The notes beneath the pieces are model-generated. The model worked only from the letters and a program-made list of their open reading frames with translations, did no database searches and was not told the DNA's origin. The position numbers and the translations under genes were made by a program. This document shows positions 6,073 through 7,213 of a stretch of 7,213 nt of DNA, in pieces; within the stretch, counting starts at the first letter, position 1; each line of letters opens with the position of its first letter. Source of the stretch: Candidatus Adiutrix sp. (GTDB lineage Bacteria; Desulfobacterota; Desulfarculia; Adiutricales; Adiutricaceae). Location of the stretch: positions 1-7,213 of the forward strand of contig JAISRV010000048.1 in assembly GCA_031273445.1 (NCBI GenBank). The letters run 5' to 3'.

Positions 6073-6924
6073 AATAAATCTCCTCCTTGCCAGATAAAAT
6101 TCCGTTCCGTTCCTTTCGCGGGAACCATAATTCTGCAAATGACGGAAACCAGTCTCCGATATGGTCTCTCCGCTGAATACCCTTCTATCGTCCCCCACGG
6201 GACAGGCCATGACGCAAACGCCGCAGGGGTAACGCATTTCGTCGCGTAAAAATTGATGGTAGCTGGCGCATTTGTATCGTTCCATATCAGCTATGCGCAG
6301 GTCCGACCGCTTCGTGAAAGCGCCGATGGGACAGGCTTTGGCGCACTTGCCGCAGCCTGAACAGAGTTCCTGTTCCAACATGGGGTCAGGAGGAAGAACG
6401 GCGTCGGTTATTATCGAGACCAGGCGCACCCTCGGCCCGAATCCCGCGGTGATCAGGCAATGATTTGCGCCGATGGTTCCAAGGCCCGCGTACTTGCCCG
6501 CCAGAACCTGGGAAAAAGCCGCCTCCGGCTTTTCGACTAAAGCCCCGATTTCCCCATAGCCGTCCCGGGGGAAAAAGTGCGCCCTGAAGCCCAGAGACAA
6601 AAGGGCGGCGGCCAGGCGATAGGCGGCGTCATCCAAGATACGGTTGGTCGTGTTGTACAGTTCGGAATAAAAATTGGACGGCGTTGATTCGCCCATGGAA
6701 AGAAAAATGGGCAAGCCGCCCGTGATGACGGTCCTGCTCCAGGGCCAGATGTTTTTTGGGAAATAATTTTCCCGCGGCTCAGAAGGCATCGGGGAACCGG
6801 GAAGAACCGGCATGGCGGCGGAACCTTCCTCCCATCGTTCGGCATTCGCGAAACCGAGCAGGCCGAAGCCAAGCCGCTGGGCTTCGGCCGCGATTTTATT
6901 TTTCAGTTCCCTCCCGTTCATCAT
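4783..6924 (-). CDS. In-frame fusion: QueG-like double [4Fe-4S] protein joined to O-acetylhomoserine sulfhydrylase
   Basis: A single uninterrupted frame of 713 codons. Residues 1 to about 268 resemble the COG1600/QueG-like family. They include KYAGLGTIGANHCLI (144-158), a ferredoxin-type motif C188-x2-C191-x2-C194-x3-C198-P, and a second cluster set C219, C234, C237 and C241-P. QueG itself reduces epoxyqueuosine using cobalamin and two [4Fe-4S] clusters, but this shorter relative may do something else. A typical-looking C-terminus (RHLQNYGS, 261-268) is followed by 16 linker residues with no stop. MetY then starts at Met285 and is complete. ATG ATG at 6924/6921 gives two start choices; the ribosome binding site is weak, and the start is 7 nt after the permease stop, suggesting coupling. 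Either a real bifunctional protein or two genes whose separating stop was lost; the internal metY start argues for at least partly separate translation. Confidence 0.7.
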   Translation of the reverse strand: MMNGRELKNKIAAEAQRLGFGLLGFANAERWEEGSAAMPVLPGSPMPSEPRENYFPKNIWPWSRTVITGGLPIFLSMGESTPSNFYSELYNTTNRILDDAAYRLAAALLSLGFRAHFFPRDGYGEIGALVEKPEAAFSQVLAGKYAGLGTIGANHCLITAGFGPRVRLVSIITDAVLPPDPMLEQELCSGCGKCAKACPIGAFTKRSDLRIADMERYKCASYHQFLRDEMRYPCGVCVMACPVGDDRRVFSGETISETGFRHLQNYGSRERNGTEFYLARRRFIMTNRNYKFETVQVHAGQEKPDPATDARAVPIYQTTSYVFPTSKSAADRFALTEVGNIYTRIMNPTWDVFERRMAALEKGAAALATSSGAAAVTYAIQNIARSGDHIVSDNQLYGGTYNLFANTFKDMGVEVSFVDGSNPTGFEHAIKPNTKALFFETIGNPNASIVDIEAVVAIAHRHGIPVIVDSTFATPYLLRPIEYGVDVVVHSATKFIGGHGSSIGGVIVDGGKFDWAQNDKFPGLSRPNPSYHGVVFTDAVKNLAYIIKARTTLLRDTGASLSPFNAFLFLQGLETLSLRVERHVDNTLKVVQWLKSHPQVEQVNHPSLPGHRDHKLYEKYFPRGGGSIFTFELNGNAEKAKRFTEELNLFSLLANVADVKSLVIHPASTTHSQMSEGELLASGIKPNTVRLSIGTEHIDDIIDDLNQGFEAVK
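6079..6088 (-). promoter_or_regulatory. Strong internal ribosome binding site of metY
   Basis: AAGGAGGAGA on the minus strand contains AGGAGG with 9 nt to the metY ATG at 6072. In the fused frame it is read as Ala-Arg-Arg-Arg. In the next frame a TGA overlaps the metY ATG as ATGA (6069-6072), the usual form of a coupled gene junction. Confidence 0.75.
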
Positions 6925-6931
6925 CTGGCGA

Positions 6932-7213
6932 TTACGTCTCTTTCCATGAAATAAAGAACTTTTCCAGGGCCAGGAGCGCCCAGTTCAAGCCAATGCCCAA
7001 TATGGCCAGACTTATGATTCCTCCATACATTTCCGGCACGTTGAAGGTCTCTTCCGAATAAAGCACCAGATATCCCAACCCTGAAGAGGCGCCTATCATC
7101 TCGGCGGCGACGACCGCCATAACGCAGTAAGAGCCGCCGAGGCGTATGCCCGTAAAAATTTCAGGCGCCGCCGCCGGGAGCATGACCTTAATGAATATGA
7201 ACAGTTTCGAGGC
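6932..7213 (-). CDS. NitT/TauT-type ABC transporter permease, C-terminal part (cut by window end)
   Basis: The reading frame is open from the window edge (7213) to a TAA at 6932-6934, giving 93 residues that begin ASKLFIFIKVMLPAAAPEIF. This is the second half of the EAA loop of binding-protein-dependent permeases (the I.LPaa.P.i..G.R pattern), which contacts the ATPase. Hydrophobic segments follow at CVMAVVAAEMIGA and MYGGIISLAILGIGLNWALLAL. The end, ALEKFFISWKET, is typical of SsuC/TauC-type proteins. An internal ATG at 7183 is not the start, since the family domain extends across it. The QueG-like/MetY gene starts 7 nt downstream. This permease belongs to a different importer from the one at the left end of the window; its partners would lie beyond 7213. 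Confidence 0.9.
   Translation of the reverse strand, partial: ASKLFIFIKVMLPAAAPEIFTGIRLGGSYCVMAVVAAEMIGASSGLGYLVLYSEETFNVPEMYGGIISLAILGIGLNWALLALEKFFISWKET

Noticed and set aside
1..7213. CRISPR arrays, tRNA or rRNA genes, insertion sequences
   Set aside because: No regularly spaced repeats, RNA gene sequences, transposase frames or flanking terminal repeats are visible.

Overview
The window looks like part of a chromosome from an anaerobic, moderately GC-rich bacterium. An anaerobic carbon monoxide dehydrogenase (CooS) scaffold, an oxygen-sensitive double [4Fe-4S] protein and a Tat-exported binding protein would fit a Desulfovibrio-like deltaproteobacterium, but that placement is inference. 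All genes are on the minus strand, so the biological order runs from high to low coordinates.

Right part (7213 to 4783): the C-terminal end of a NitT/TauT-type ABC permease is followed after 7 nt by a 713-codon open frame. This frame joins a QueG-like double [4Fe-4S] protein (about 284 codons) to a complete O-acetylhomoserine sulfhydrylase (MetY, 429 aa). MetY keeps its own strong ribosome binding site and ATG inside the fused frame. A perfect 15-bp inverted repeat after metY probably ends this unit.

Middle (4782 to 2544): a 214-nt AT-rich intergenic region carries a near-consensus sigma70 promoter (TTGACA, 17-nt spacer, TATAAA) and an upstream dyad TTGTC-N6-GACAA. It drives a TTG-initiated gene for a 674-aa CooS-family protein. 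The B- and D-cluster cysteines are all present, but one C-cluster cysteine is replaced by Asp382, and most of the proton-relay histidine ladder is gone. It is therefore probably not a true CO dehydrogenase. It may resemble the deviant CooS-V type, which carries an iron-sulfur-oxo hybrid cluster.

Left part (2543 to 1): a 30-codon, extremely Arg/Lys-rich small ORF with a good ribosome binding site fills the gap after cooS and overlaps the next start codon by ATGA. Then come the ATPase, the Tat-signal substrate-binding protein and the start of the permease of a second NitT/TauT-type ABC importer. Tight spacing suggests cooS, the small ORF and the importer form one operon. That would couple uptake of a small, probably anionic, solute to a CODH-scaffold redox enzyme of unknown substrate. 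This module, with its altered active site, is the most interesting content of the window.
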